This document shows, piece after piece, positions 1 to 13,600 of a DNA stretch of 64,000 nucleotides. Within the stretch, counting starts at the first letter, position 1, and every line of letters begins with the position of its first letter. A model generated the notes under the pieces. The model worked only from the letters and a program-made list of their open reading frames with translations. It had not been told where the DNA came from and did no database searches. Both the position numbers and the translations under genes were made by a program. This stretch comes from Channa striata (lineage: Eukaryota; Chordata; Actinopteri; Anabantiformes; Channidae), in the NCBI GenBank assembly GCA_033026295.1, contig CM065175.1, positions 20,842,837-20,906,836 on the forward strand, in the 5' to 3' direction.

Positions 1-3000
1 TAAGTTAGTCTGTGTCCAAATTTGCAGAGAAACGTAAGTTTGTTTTTTAGCTTCCCACTATTGAAAAGCCCTCGCTCTGACAGTGATGACAACTCAGGGC
101 CACTCTCGGTAGTTTCAGCCCCCCCACCAACACACTCTCTGCTCACCAGGGTCCCAGACGGCTGTTCTCGTGTGTCATGCAAACACACTCGCTTCTGACA
201 CGCACCTCACACACATATACAAACAGAATTGTGGGAATGCAAACACAAACTAACACACACGTCGGCCTTGTATGTTTTTCCTCTGTGACATGCAATGACC
301 CACACACACAAACACACTCCTTATTAATCCCTTGACAATAAATTAATGCAGTCTTTAAATAGAAATCCCTCTGTGTAGGTTCTTCTTAAGAAGATAAATG
401 AGGGAAAGCAAGATTTGGTGCCTTAGCAACATGGACTAATTTGACTGCTAGAAGTTGAGTCATTATTTTCTTGTTCATGTTCTTTTTTTATGTGGGTCAT
501 AACTGTTGTGGAGCAGAAAATGTGAGTAACCACAGTCTAATTCCAAAGGTACTTTCAATTTGAAAAAAATATCCCAACTTTAAATCAGAGAGACAGAAAT
601 TCCCAGTGGCTTAAAAAAAAAAAAAACTAGTCCGCGGGGCTTCGTGTCATTACTCCTGTGGTTGTGATGATCCACAGTGTCCCAGCAACCATGACACATG
701 TTACTGGAGTGAGACTATACAGTACTTCACAGAGACACTAGACGCTACAAGTTGTGATAAGGGTCTGATCTGAGCTTGTGCTAATGGGCCGACACCAGGG
801 AGGATCTGGTTTTTACTTTACACTTATTGGGCCTTTTGTGTTGCCACCCCAAGAACATCCACTTTGAAACTGTCTCTCCTTTAGAACAACAAGAATACTG
901 ATCAATCCAAACGGCCGTCACTGTGGCTGGCAGAGAGCACGCCAGAGGGATTAATTCTCAGTTATCGCATGAACTGAAAATAACCAAGCCTTGCAAGCTT
1001 GCAAAATTGAAGCTGCTTGTCCTCTGTGTGCTGATTGGCAGCGATGCTGTAAAACTGTCAGCTCCCACGTTAGGAGACAACGGATATTTGAAATTAAACC
1101 TGTGTCGCTGTCTAAATGTGAAACCTCTGGGGTGTAGTTTACTGCTTTTTAGCCCCGTCATTGGTTGGTCTGCTAGTTTAGTTCAGACTGAAATATCATT
1201 GTGACTCTTTGGATTTCCTTGACATTTTACACACGTTTCTAATCCCCAGAGGATGAAGCGAAATCGGAAGTTCACTGACTTTTTCACTTCATCATGATGT
1301 TGGCACTTTTTGGGGTTTTTTTTGTACGTCTTAACTACTATGGGGTGTCGTCCCCTGAAACAGTTTACAGACATTTATGATTTTCTCTAAAATAAAGTCT
1401 CCATGTTTCCTTCAGCAGATGCTAAAGTTCCAAAGTTTGCTACTCAAAGTTATGTTAATGTAGTGTAGGCGATTTAAAGGGAGGTCATAAGGTCGACATC
1501 TGTCGTTTAGGGGAATTGTCCTTCAGTTGTAAATAATACTGCATTTACGTACGATTTTGAGGTACTTGAACTTTGTAACAATTTAGAGAGAAATACTTTA
1601 TCTTCTTTTCCACCACATTTATTAACAACCAAGTGATTTTTTTTTTCAGATGCAGATTCTTAATTAAACAGCATCAAGACCAAAACTTTCTAAAGCTCAT
1701 TTTTTAAAAGTATATTTTTTGGCAAGTAGGTTCATTTTTACATGAGTATTGGGTTTGTGCACCTCTGCTGCCTCCCCTGTCCTCAGTTACTGGATTGGCT
1801 GACGCAACATTTTGTGAAGATGTTCATGTTCCTCCTCAGGCTGTCGAGTCTCATTTCTATGTGCGAGTCGCTTTGTTTAGGCACCAGATCTGGAAGCATC
1901 TTGTTTTTTTCCCCCCCAAAAAACATTATTTCTGAGCATTTTCATCTTTTTGTTGTTTTCAATTTTTAAATTAACAGTAAGTAAAACAGCGATCTGATTC
2001 ATTTACGTAATCACAAAGCATTTGTCATCGTGCAGATCCAGTGCAACAAAAGAAGTGTTTGTTAGCAACACAGTTATTCACGCCTACATTTTGTTATTAG
2101 CTGTTAACAGAAGAATCTCGATACCAGTCGGCCGCCAAGCAGATGCGCCAATAAAGTAAATGCCTACTTGTCCAATAAATCTGTTCCCACTTTCTTGAAG
2201 TATTCTTTTATTTGCATGCCCTCAGCTCACAATAACGTGAATGCAGCGGGCAACATTAAGGTCAGGCTGCTTAAATACTTGAGGTTTAGTTGAATATCAT
2301 ACACTCAGACAGGGCCTCATCAAAGAGTGTTGATATCCGACAGGTTGTGACAATGACCCAGCAGCTGCCTGTTTAGACACAGCTGCTCCTTGTCCCCAAA
2401 AACCAGCCCTGATAGGATGTTAGGCCTTGCGTTCTCCGTGCAGCTTCAGAGGGCAGTTCTGTGGTGTCGAGGCCCTGTAGGGGTATAATGGGGTTGCTCT
2501 AAATCTTGCCATTTCCCATTGGAATAGCTGAGAGGTTGCCTTCCCGCTCCGGCAGGGATCAAGATGCAGGCTGTGAGTGCTGGCTGTCCTGTGGCCTTTC
2601 ATTAATGTGCTGCCATCTGAGAGCAGCTGTGTGAACTGGGCCTGTTGCTGAGCAGATAAAGACGGTTCAGTGTCACGGGGAGAAGGCGCGAGCATTAACA
2701 CTAACCAGAGTTTGGACTTGTTGTGCTTTGATGGTTGTGATGTACTGTAACAGCAGTGCTCTTATCTGGAGTGGGACCCAGGTGTGACCCATCTATCTTA
2801 TTTAACATGGGAGCTGGACAGGCATGCTTGCCTTTCTGAAACATTTGCAAAATGTTACAGTCATCATTGCTGAGTTTCTAATATTGAGCATATGACACAC
2901 GGTTGTTTGGCTGCTTACTCAAGAAGCTTTAACACAAAGCAAAAAAATAAAGTACATTAACAAGAAGCTATTTATCCTCACCCAGTGAGGGGAATAAGAA

Positions 3001-5571
3001 TAGTGTCATGGATAGTGACTCAATGGCGCACTTGCAGGCTGAGATAATACACCCGTCAACCAAAGCGGCAGTGCCATTCCTGCCAGCTGGGCTATTCCAA
3101 GTGTCCGACTGACCATTAATACCATAACTGGCAGAAAGCACCTTTTTATTTTTTTTGGTTCGTCCTTGCCATTAACAAAGTCTACTTTTCTTCAACCCCT
3201 CATTCAGTATGAATTTATTCAGAAACTTGGCACCACTCCCTCTGTAACTGTGCACTGCCTCGCTGACACCTCCCTAAAAATAGTACCCACTAATCCTCAA
3301 GTGCCTGCTGAGCAGTACTACATGTTACCAGGGATTGACTAGCAGATCAAATTGTGACAGTGAGAGTGTGATTTTGAAATAAAATTAGCTTTTTTTAATA
3401 AATAGAAACTTACTGTGTGCAGTTGCAATGTTGATGCTCTCTTTATGAAACTTATATGCAGGCATGGATCCAGTTCAAATTCAACATGTCACCACCATGC
3501 TGCAGTGCTGCACCCTCTGGTGGGGTTGATGAATACAGCTTTTAACATGTGGACAACTGCCGGAGCAACATATTAGTACGATTGTGTCGTCAAAACGCAC
3601 ACTTATGTTGTAGATAGAGCTTTACATCTTAGTCAGCGAAGCTTGAGAAGCCCAACTTGCTGTTTGGGCTACATCATGTGGTGTGTGTGTGAGAATCTCT
3701 TGGTCATTGCCTTATTACTTCATGTCAAAGTTTCATGCAGGCAGCTGTGCAGTCATAACTTGGATATAAAGTTGGTGTTTGGACAAAAGCTTGTGTGCCA
3801 AAACTGAGTGAGTGATGATTTGTAAGAATAACAGGATTGTAAGATTAACACTGTTTCCAATTAGTGTCATGTTTATTATGTTGACAGCATAAATTGTTAT
3901 TTTTTTAACTTAAAGGCTATGTCACATACATGTAGGGTTTCCTTAATTATGAATCTTGGCCTTTTCGACCTTTCGGTTCCCTCTTTGTTTCATATTTCTA
4001 ATGTAAACCTCTAAAAGCCGGTTAGTTGAGTTTGCACGCATTACTCAGACTTTGGCACATGCAGTTCCACTCGGCCACATTAGATCAAGTCTACTTTAAC
4101 CCACTGGGATGTAGGGAGCCGTCTGTGCATCACAGGTTCTATTTAACTAACTGTCTCTTGGTCTCCACTGCAGTTGCGTTTCATGACTAGGCTATAAGTC
4201 ATTTCAATCACATACTATAAGTTTTACATGATGATGTGTGTGGCATGTCTTAGCATTTGGTAGACGACAGCATTAATCATATCATAGGGCACTTCAGCGG
4301 CCTAGAATGCTGCCAGGCCTCCCATTGGCCACCAGTATATGGTGAAAGGGGGGCAGCAGATGCAGTGGCATGTACCCCCCATAGGGATTTTGTAAAAGGA
4401 GACCCAAACTGAAGTGGGCCACTGAGCCAACTCGCATGCTTTGAACATCAGCTGTAGGACCCTCTGGTTGTACCTTTCAATCTGTTTTCCTGTGGTTAGC
4501 GTGCAGTCTGTCTTTCACAGCTTTCAGTGGGAATGGGTATTTCCCCTGGAAAGTCAAAATACTACAAAGCCTCAGGAGTAAACAAGTAGAACGAACCTAA
4601 GAAACCTTTCCAAACTGTCAAATTAATAACAAATGATCGATTTCTGTGCCTGTTTCAGATTAATGAACCAGAGACTGTTTAACTCGGAGATTCAACTCTG
4701 AATTCAGAACATCTGTATCGTTTTCGCTTCTCATAAATGATCCCCAAATGCATCAAATCCTTATTTAATCAGGGCAAATCGATGATGAAACCACAGATTG
4801 GACAGCTTGTCTTTAATAAGACTTAAAGATTCTCCCACTGACCTTGAAACACACATCAATATGTATTTATAGCATTTACACGCACCAGCATTTCAATTGA
4901 TACATATCAGTCCATGGAATCTCAATGCAAAAAAGAGAAAACTGAGTCATGCTTACATGTGTGAAAACACATGGAGGATTTGACCTTGGATGACTTCAAG
5001 TTTGCACCCTCATTAATACATCCCGTTCTGCATACAATCAGAGTTTTACCTATGAACAGAAAGGATGTTTACACACAGTTAGAAGCCATTGCAAGTGAAC
5101 TTTTAAAATCTTCCAAATGAACTTTCACAAAAAGGAAAAAAAAAATGTTACAAGTAGCTTTTTACAAACCAGGATGTTTAAGTCCTGGGTTTTATTTAGA
5201 AGGCCTACTCATACCAGAGTAGTATAAAACAACTCCCTTTCATCTACAGCCCGTCCTCCTTTCACACACTAAGTTCATTTACATTATTCACAAAAATGTA
5301 CCCAGTCTTTTAAATTCCTCTCAGTTAAATAACTAAAGAACAAGAACAACACTTATTTTTTTTTTAGCTTATAATAATTACTCATCTGTACTGTGATGTA
5401 CAAAGGATGATAGTGTTGAGTATTAAGGTGCATGGAAACCAGTGCCACAAAGATCTTTACAAACATTTACACTGTTGCACCAGTGACGCATGCAGCAGCA
5501 CCTTCCATCTTGTTTTGTCTTTAGCTTTATGTCCTGATGCGTGGTTGTCATCTTCTGTTGCCCGCTTTGTC
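1..5571. other. intergenic, 3' flank of map7d1
   Basis: No supported gene. A CA-rich low-complexity stretch lies at about 120-320. AT-rich sequence follows, with some more balanced blocks (about 2420-2700 and 2990-3130) that could be conserved non-coding DNA. Short ORFs on both strands lack splice sites and family matches. Confidence 0.6.
3510..3523 (-). promoter_or_regulatory. CTCF-like motif
   Basis: Minus strand reads CCACCAGAGGGTGC, close to the CTCF core. Sequence match only. Confidence 0.3.
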
Positions 5572-5725
5572 CTAAGAGAGAAGTGTGTTTGCTTTGAGGA
5601 GCTTAGAAGATAGTTGATGATTGGCACAGGTCACGAGGTTCTCCCAGGTGAGCGATGGCAGCGACTGGCAAAGTTGGTGGCCTAAGGCGACGAGCACGTC
5701 AACACCGGGGCGCATCACAGCACCT
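5572..5725 (-). CDS. exon-like ORF downstream of map7d1
   Basis: 154 nt from a good acceptor (TTGCACTGTGTCTCCATCAG) to a TAG stop on the minus strand, encoding 50 residues (GAVMRPGVDVLVALGHQLC, LTWENLVTCANHQLSSK). It looks like a last coding exon, but I recognise neither the protein nor any upstream exon. Chance is a real possibility. Confidence 0.25.
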
Positions 5726-6946
5726 CTGATGGAGACACAGTGCAAAGGGTTAAGGGTCAGGAAGAGCAGCAGCCGTACAGCATTAATCATCACATGCTAA
5801 CTGGCAAAAGCAGCGTCTAATTTGTAGCCACACAAAACCGCCAACCTGATAACGACAGTCTATAAACCTCTTGACCTAGTGACAATACTAATGCAAAAAG
5901 ACGCTGAACATGTTGCAGGAGGCATGAATCCATAAATCCCAGTCCTGTTTACATAAGGGAAATGAGATGGCAGTGAGAGTCAAGAGGACGACATTTTATA
6001 GTCAAATGCGGCAGAGGGCTATATATGAGCAAGTCCCTAAATGATATTATCACGGAATAATTTGACTGACAACACCACATGTTAGGGCTATACTCAATAG
6101 CATTAACATTCAAATAAACTCTCAAAGTATGCATCGTAAAAACTGGAATCTGGAATCGGTCTAGCATATTATTATTTCCGATTATAGCCTTCATTCTAAA
6201 TTCTGCCATCTCAAGTATCCCTATTTACAAGAGTGAAAATGAGAAGAGAGAATATACTTTTTATAGTTTTATAGGACTGGGTTAACAGTACGAGTGGCCA
6301 TTAAGAGGAGGAGGAGAAGATTTTAATTTAAAATATGATTTTAGTGAAGGCATAGGCAAGGGTCCTCTCTTTGTTTCACCCAGCATGAGCACGGGTTTGT
6401 CTTTAGGCTAAACGATGAAGGTTAAGATCGAGCAGGAATGGGGGAGTGGGTTTCTGCTGACGTTGCCGTTAGGACTGAGCTGAGCTTGAATGAGGGGCGA
6501 TATGCTGCTTAATTGCACGGGAGTCCTGTTTCTAACCCCTGGCAGCGAAGCCATGTGGATAGGGTCTCCTCCTCGCCTCTGCCATTCTTGGAATTCTTTA
6601 CTGGGTGCAAGCTCAAGTCAGTGGGGCTGCTGCATAAAAGCTGTCATCAGTATAAAGATACCCTGCTTCTCTACACCATTTCTTCCTGATCCCATCTCCA
6701 CCCCTTTGTGAGTGTAAACGGAGTCCCCGTGCTACACCATCCTCTCCTCTGGTGTGCAGACCTGCGAGTGAGATGAAAGTTCAGGTCTGTAGTCACTTTG
6801 TGCCAAGGCAAACAGCACGAACCACGGTACCTGGTACTGCTGCCTTTTTCCGGGTATTGTGAACTTGGCCGTGTCTAAAGCCGACCCAGTGCAAATGAGG
6901 ACACAAGCGTGTTGAAAATGAACCACGTCTCTGTCTACAGCTTCTT
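5726..6946. other. intergenic or extended 3' UTR of map7d1
   Basis: No recognisable gene. If the AATAAA at 5193-5198 is used instead of 6947-6952, this stretch would be 3' UTR. Confidence 0.5.
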
Positions 6947-6952
6947 TTTATT
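6947..6952 (-). terminator. map7d1: candidate poly(A) signal of map7d1
   Basis: AATAAA on the minus strand, about 475 nt past the map7d1 stop codon and the first such hexamer in the 3' flank. Another lies near 5193-5198, so a longer 3' UTR is possible. Confidence 0.5.
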
Positions 6953-7426
6953 GGAGGCAAATGAGAAAACAATAAGCTAATACATACATAACCAGTTCTC
7001 AGATATTTGGCTCATAATATAAAGCATACTGCCTCTAATTGGGGTTTAGTTTTGATTTTAGTCATTGATACACAAGTAAACATGTTGTTGTGAATTTCTG
7101 ATGAGTATCAGTTTTCTCTAGATTGTGCTAGTGGTGTTACACTTTTACTGATTCCTCACTTCAGTTGTTTTCTTTGTGTTTTAGAATAATGTCTTTTGTT
7201 TTTCTTTTAAACTATGTCTAGCACACGCTTCGCTTCCAGCTGTAGCTAGGTTAATCCTCTGCTGACCACAGGGTTTCCTGCAGGAAGTCCCCGACTGAAC
7301 ATTTTACTATAACCAAGTTGGTGTGGTTATTTTTCACTGTTTTCATTGTTCATTTCACCTTTTTCCGTGTATTTACGCGTTGTCGTAAAATAATTTGTAA
7401 CTGCGTACCTGCTACGTGCTGCGGTT
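6953..7426 (-). other. map7d1: presumed map7d1 3' UTR
   Basis: AT-rich sequence between the stop codon and the first downstream AATAAA. No coding signal that I trust is present. Confidence 0.5.
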
Positions 7427-7630
7427 TCATGGGGCCTGCCTTTTTATGAAGGACTCCTCACTTTCAAAGGACAGGATTGGCTCCGTTCCCATGCTAGTCT
7501 CCGAATTATCCTGCGCTCCATTAGTGCTGTTGCCATGATTGGTGAGATGAATGACATCTTCAAAGTGGGCAGCATCTCCTTTAGTGGAAAGACCGTTCTC
7601 GTGTCTCATTGGCTGGACCCCATTGACCAG
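7427..7630 (-). CDS. map7d1: map7d1 exon 17 (last coding exon)
   Basis: 204 nt including the stop TGA. Encodes LVNGVQPMRHENGLSTKG, an acidic/Asn-rich stretch, and EPILSFESEESFIKRQAP, which parallels LVNG...ENGFSTNG and LLPFAEAEAFLKK of mammalian MAP7D1. The mammalian terminal extension after FLKK (ending VTEVL) is not found. Acceptor CCTCTGTCCAG. Confidence 0.85.
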   Translation of the reverse strand: MVNGVQPMRHENGLSTKGDAAHFEDVIHLTNHGNSTNGAQDNSETSMGTEPILSFESEESFIKRQAP

Positions 7631-10600
7631 CTGGACAGAGGGGCTGGTGGAGTTGAGAGATAGAGAGCAGAGTATGGTTATACTTATGATGGCTCAGAGT
7701 GACTCATACAACAAATGAGTCATTCCACTGCCATGCAATTACACTAGTCTTTTAAAATCTACCCCAAAAAGCATGTTCAAAGGGTAAACATTTCAAGAAA
7801 CAGAACCATTCCCACTGTTACAATTGTTTATTGTGGACCCAAACTGTGGGGCTGCTAGTGTTTTCCATTTACAACAATGCAACCCTCCAGCAGACTTGAT
7901 TACTAGTCAACTCCCGGCTTAGTTTGCTGGCAGACAACTTTTATACGGTTCACGGTGGTCTTGCATCAGCACGAGAGCAAAGAATCAGTTTTACCTTTCT
8001 TTCACGTTGGTTTGTCCGTTTTCTGTCTTGTTGTTGTGCACGTTTACCTCTGGCTTTGGTTGATAGTCAGCAGGCGCTGAAGGATACAAAGTACAACAGC
8101 AATTAATCTGGGGCTAACCATGCACACCAACACGATCTCACTCTCACTCACAACACACACACACACAGCATCCCGGCCTCCATGGTGACAAACACCATTT
8201 ATGATCATTCTTTAGCTGTGTCAGCCTAACGTCTTTGTGTAGTCAAATCCCCTCTTACTCAGCTCTACTGAGGACATAGCTGTGGTTGAGACAGATCTCC
8301 ACACCCCTGAGGAGAATGGAGGCAGGCCTGGGACTGCATCAGTGGCTGGGTAAGCTCTTCCTGCATTGCCTAACCTTGCCATAAGCACCATATGTCTCTG
8401 ATCACATTGATCCCCTTCAACTTCTTCATCTATTAGATGCGATGTGTGTGTAGCTGTGTGAAGAACTGACTTATTTCACAAATTGGAGAACAGATATGAT
8501 TCAGAGCTGTGTAACTTCATATGCATCCTCATTTTATTACTTTAGTCAGAAGTAAATGTTTGATAACTGCTGAGGGCTGTTGACAAGAGCCCACTCTTCC
8601 TCTCTACTCCCTCAGTCCCAAGGCTTGGACCACAAGCAAGACACATGGGTCTTATTGTGTAGAGAACAAGTCAAACTGCAGCTGTGCAGGATATGAGACA
8701 AATATATAGTCTAATAACCTGCTGCAGTGAGAAATGGACTCACATGGCGAACTAAATGCGTGTGACTTGTTTTCAAACACACACAAGAGGTAAAAGCAGC
8801 AGTTAGATGGAGTTGGATAGTTCTTGGGGATTTGCCGAGTGAGAAACAGCCACAGAGCAAATCCCAGACAGCACATTAATGGCAGATCACTTAGGCCAAT
8901 TAACCCAAATGATTCCTGGACATTAAAGGCTTGTGGTGGGAAATGACTTTCCTCCGTCACTTGAGGATGTTGTGTTAAAGACAGACGCGTCTACGCCATT
9001 TTTTTCCTTACCTTTGGTGCTCTCTGCCTCTTTGTCACTGACTTGGGAAAGTGAAGAGGACTTTGTCTCTTTCTGTAGAGATGAGAGACAATTTCAGTCA
9101 TGTATTCTTGAAAGGCAAGTTCTGTCTTGTTCTTGACCAAAAGCGCAAACATACCTTGTCGCCTCCGTCTGTCTTGCGCGTCCTCTTCATGATCTCTTCC
9201 AGACGCTGAGGAAAGAAGGAAAGGGCTGAATGAGAAGAACACCACATAGAACAAAATGTTCATAGGGATCCTAATTTCAAGGAATTCCCATTTCCTATGC
9301 ATTTGTGCCATGATGGCAAATAGCTGTGTTTAACTTTGGTGAAAACTGACTTGAGTGGACTACATGATCCCCACACACACTTTGTCGGCCTGCTTTGCTG
9401 AAACTCATGGTTTCATATTTCACTCATTGCTCCTCGAACTGTGTAAATGGTTTTCCGGTCTCTCTTATCCAGGCCATTATGCTGAAAGTGAATGCACAGA
9501 GTCAAACCAAGGCATTTATGTCTCCAGGTGCAGGGCTGAGTCAATAATGGTGAAGCGGCACTTGTGTATTCAGCTGGAACAATAGCGTAGGATGGTTGAA
9601 CAGTGGACAGTAGGATAGAGGAAAGAGGATAAGAATATGCTGCCATAAAATACAAACCACTCTGTCTGGCTAATTTGCATGCACAGAAGGCAGAGATTTG
9701 CAACAAGATGCGACCTTCATCTGAGGACACAGCGTAGCCATAACTGCAGCTGCCACTCATAAAAGTGAAGCATTTTTGAGATTCAAGGTTATTGGTGGAC
9801 AGCTCGTACACTCGTGGCTTTGGTATCAAGTGTGTCTTCAAAACGTTTGCCTCAGGACTAAAGATTCCTGTTTGACCAAATCCGCTTCCCACCTGTGTTT
9901 GCTGACAAACGTTTTGTTGGGGTATTAGCAGAAGTAGGCCAGTGATTGTTCGGAGAAGATGGTAACCGTGTGTGTACTGTGACTAAGAAGTAAGTCTTTT
10001 GGGAAGAGGACATCCTGAGTGTGTGGGCTAATTCAGTAAAAACCAGACATGGGCCGATCCACATAAATAAGAGCTTTTAACACATGGAGAGAAGATGGGG
10101 CGCCGTGCCGAAAGGCTGTGTGTTACTGCACCACAACCAACAGTCACAGAATGCACACACGTCAGCAAACGTGCAAAGATCTGCACAAATCCACACACAG
10201 ACGACTGGCACAGCAATCTCTCCTTTAGAGCTGCAGTCCCACTCACTCACTCTCTGTAAGCCCCGTTAGATCAAGACATTCAGACAGCCAATCCAGGATA
10301 AGCCGAAAACATCATTCATCTAGGTTTTAAGGATTCAGTTTTCAAGGCTGCTTTTGTCATGTCATGAGGCCGACCACAGAATGAGTGGACCCCAGGATTT
10401 AATACCTAGACTGAGGGAAGAGCTTATTGTAAATTGAATACAAAATTTATTTTTGTATTATGCACATGCAATACAAGAGCAGAGCAGGGACTGTCACTAT
10501 TTCCAGATCAAACAATTTAGATGTATTTTAGGCCCAATTTCTTATTTCTAGTACTGAGAATGACTTTTTTTTTTAGATATTTAACAAGTAATCTAGTTTA

Positions 10601-13600
10601 AAATGGAAATTCTGACTGGATGAAAGAACAATGACGGGAGGACAGACATGTTGCCCTACCCTTTTCCTCTCCAGCCTCTCCTGCTCCTCCTTCTGGAAAT
10701 GTTTCTCCCTCTCGAGACGCTGCTTCTCTGCCTCCTCCCGGGCTTTAGCCTCAGCCTCTTCTTTCTGAAATACACACAGACAAGAATCCAACCACAATTT
10801 TAATGCTGGCAGATGAGGGAAAAAAACTCCAGCCAAAATGACATGCCTTTGCATAACAAGGGTGTGGTGGCTCCCTGCAATTATTGTTTACAACCACAAA
10901 AGGGATATTTTCCTGTACCTTTGAGCCAAAAAGATCTATTTTCAACATTTACAGCCTCATGAGGACCTTTTAAAGCAAAACACACAAAAAAAGCCTTTGC
11001 ATAATTATACTGGATCATGTTTAACCACAAATGCCATGTCTGTGAAAGACCACAAGGGGGTGACAACATATAAGAGCTGAATAACAGACCCTTTACAGAA
11101 GTGAGACGCCAGCCCTACAGTTCTACATGGTAAACAAATACTGTAAAAGCTACATTTCCGGATTCTTTGAAAATCTATTTTCCATCATTCCAACCATTCA
11201 TCATTCTCTGCTTCAGCCTGGCTGTATCCACAAACAAAGGAAAAGTCAATAATACTCGTAAAGGTTATCTGATAAAATGGTTCGTTTGTTGTAGTTACCA
11301 GCTCCCCAGTTTGGATTAATATTTGCCTTATAGACAACAGCATCCCACTGACAAACAAAATATTGGATTGTGGTTTATACCAGGCCTGTTATCTAATGAG
11401 GTCAGACAATGCACAAGTGACATTTAAAGAGGCCACAAACTGACTGTTTGCTAAAAACAAAGAAATCACGTTAGTTTGTAGATGTGAGGATGTGAGGATG
11501 CTGTAAAATTGCATATGTGTCAGGACTGATGTCCCACATCACTCTTTGGGACCTGAACTGTTTGAAATGTCCTTTAAACCCTTACGGAGTTTTACTGGAC
11601 CTGGTTGGATGAATGAGTATGGACTTAATGTCTGGCTGTTCTAACTACATGGACTTGTCATTGCGGGTGTTTGTCCACAAGCTGTGAGTCAGTTTCCAGC
11701 CACTGTACCTGTTTCTGCAGGCGTAGGTTCTCCTCCTCCTCGGCTTTGGCTCTCTCTTGAGCCTCCTTCTCCTCCTCCAGCCGCTGGGCTTCATCCCTCC
11801 TCCTCTGCTCCTCGGCCATGGCCCGGGCTTCCTCCTCCCTGCGTTGCCTCTCTTCTGCCTCCCTTGCTATTCGCTCTTCTCTCAATATCCTAAATTGGTT
11901 GAACATAAGACTAAGGATAAGCACTTAACAGAGAATAATCTGAAACAATTTGAAGTATAAGTGCCAAAGAGAGGTCACATCAGTTTTAAAGCTGTGAAAG
12001 GTCATTTGATGTAGTTAGCGTTAAGCCCAAAGCTCATGCTGACATCCATGTTTTCTGACAAGACACTGAGCATTTTTAATTACGGTTACTATTTTCTTTA
12101 ATAATGATACGTGTCCTTATTGATTTGTGTTGTGCCACATAAATGTTTAATACTCTTTTTGTCTTAGGGGAACCCTGCATTGTGCGTTTCATTAGCAGTT
12201 CACACAGTCTCCACTACGACCTTCACTCTGTGCATCTTTGTGGCAGCTGACAGAAAAAAGCAGCTCTACGAGCACAGCTTGGAAATCGCACTGAGCAGCG
12301 AACCAAGAAAGCCGACAGATCTCTGACTGCCAAAGTCAACACTGTGCTAACACTGTGCTAACCCTCTCTTTGTGTTCTGAGGCATGTATAATCCTTCTGA
12401 CCTGTCCTTCTCCTCCTGTTCACGCCGCTCCTGCTCCTCCCTCTCCCTCTGCTCTCGGGCCTGTCTGCGTTTCTCTGCCAGGATGCGAGCAGCCTCTTCT
12501 GGGTCATTGGTGCCTGCCATGGGCTTGGCTGATGGGGAGGGTGCAGGTGATACAGCAGGGACGGAAGGAGCTGAGTGGACCACCTCAGGTGACGAGGAGC
12601 GGGCTGTGGTTGTAACTGATGTGCTTGACAGGTTCGCGGAGGCGGCCGAGGATACTACGATGGCAGGAACCACAGGGGAACCTAAATGGAATTTGAAACC
12701 AAAGTCGTGCATCAGCCGATCTTCAACATAGCTACAGTATTTGTTACTCTACCACGACTGATGCCTGAAACTGTACCTATAGACCATTATTAGGCAAACA
12801 GTCTTTTCCCTGCACGTGCACTGTGAAACATTCGCTAGTCAGCAACTGACGACTGTAAACAGTTGCAGCTTCAGCTCAAGAACTTAGTAATTACATAATT
12901 ATGGCTGATTAGTGCAGCCTGTGTCTGAAGACACAGAGCATGGTTGTGTGTGTGTGTGTGTGTGGCTCAAAATACACTCGCTTTGTCTTCATGCCTGATT
13001 AAGCCTGATGCTAATCTTTACCCACTGCTGCTTAACAGAAATTCAGATTTTCCAGAAGCTCACTCACTTTTCCACTGGATCGTTTAATGTCACAGGAAGA
13101 GACTGAGCCAAGCAGTGAGAAACTCTGTGGCATTATAACAAAATAATCAAAACTTGGTATGAATCAACCCAAATGTTCTGCGCTCTATGATTGCACAACA
13201 TGACAGTTGGTCACAGTAGTAACCAGCTGCAGTGTGTGAGCGTTTCTGCACTGCTGTAAAAAAAAAAAACAAAGGCCAATATTCAGGCTTTTCAGGGCCT
13301 TTTTCACTTCTCATGTTCTTTATCATTGGATTGATATCGATGGGACCTATTCAAAACCTTCAGTCCAGTAACCAGACAAGCACGTAAGTACATATACCCA
13401 AGTAGTTTAACTTGAGTAAACACCAGCCGATTAAAGAAAACATGGTGCAGTCTTAAAAAAGGCCGTAAATGGACATTCAGTTAAATACCTTTTCACTAAC
13501 TGTTTTAAATGTTCTATGTCTGGCCAGATTAACTTCCTTGTGAAAAGAAATTCAAGTTAACCTTTAACAGGACTGATGTGTGGACATTTGGTACTCACTC

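Noticed and set aside
120..330. CA-rich region as a possible satellite or array
   Set aside because: No fixed unit or spacing; simple low-complexity sequence.
9413..9892. 159-codon minus-strand ORF
   Set aside because: It lies wholly in map7d1 intron 13, has no splice sites that fit the gene, and the peptide is unlike any MAP7 sequence. One ORF of this length is expected by chance in 64 kb.
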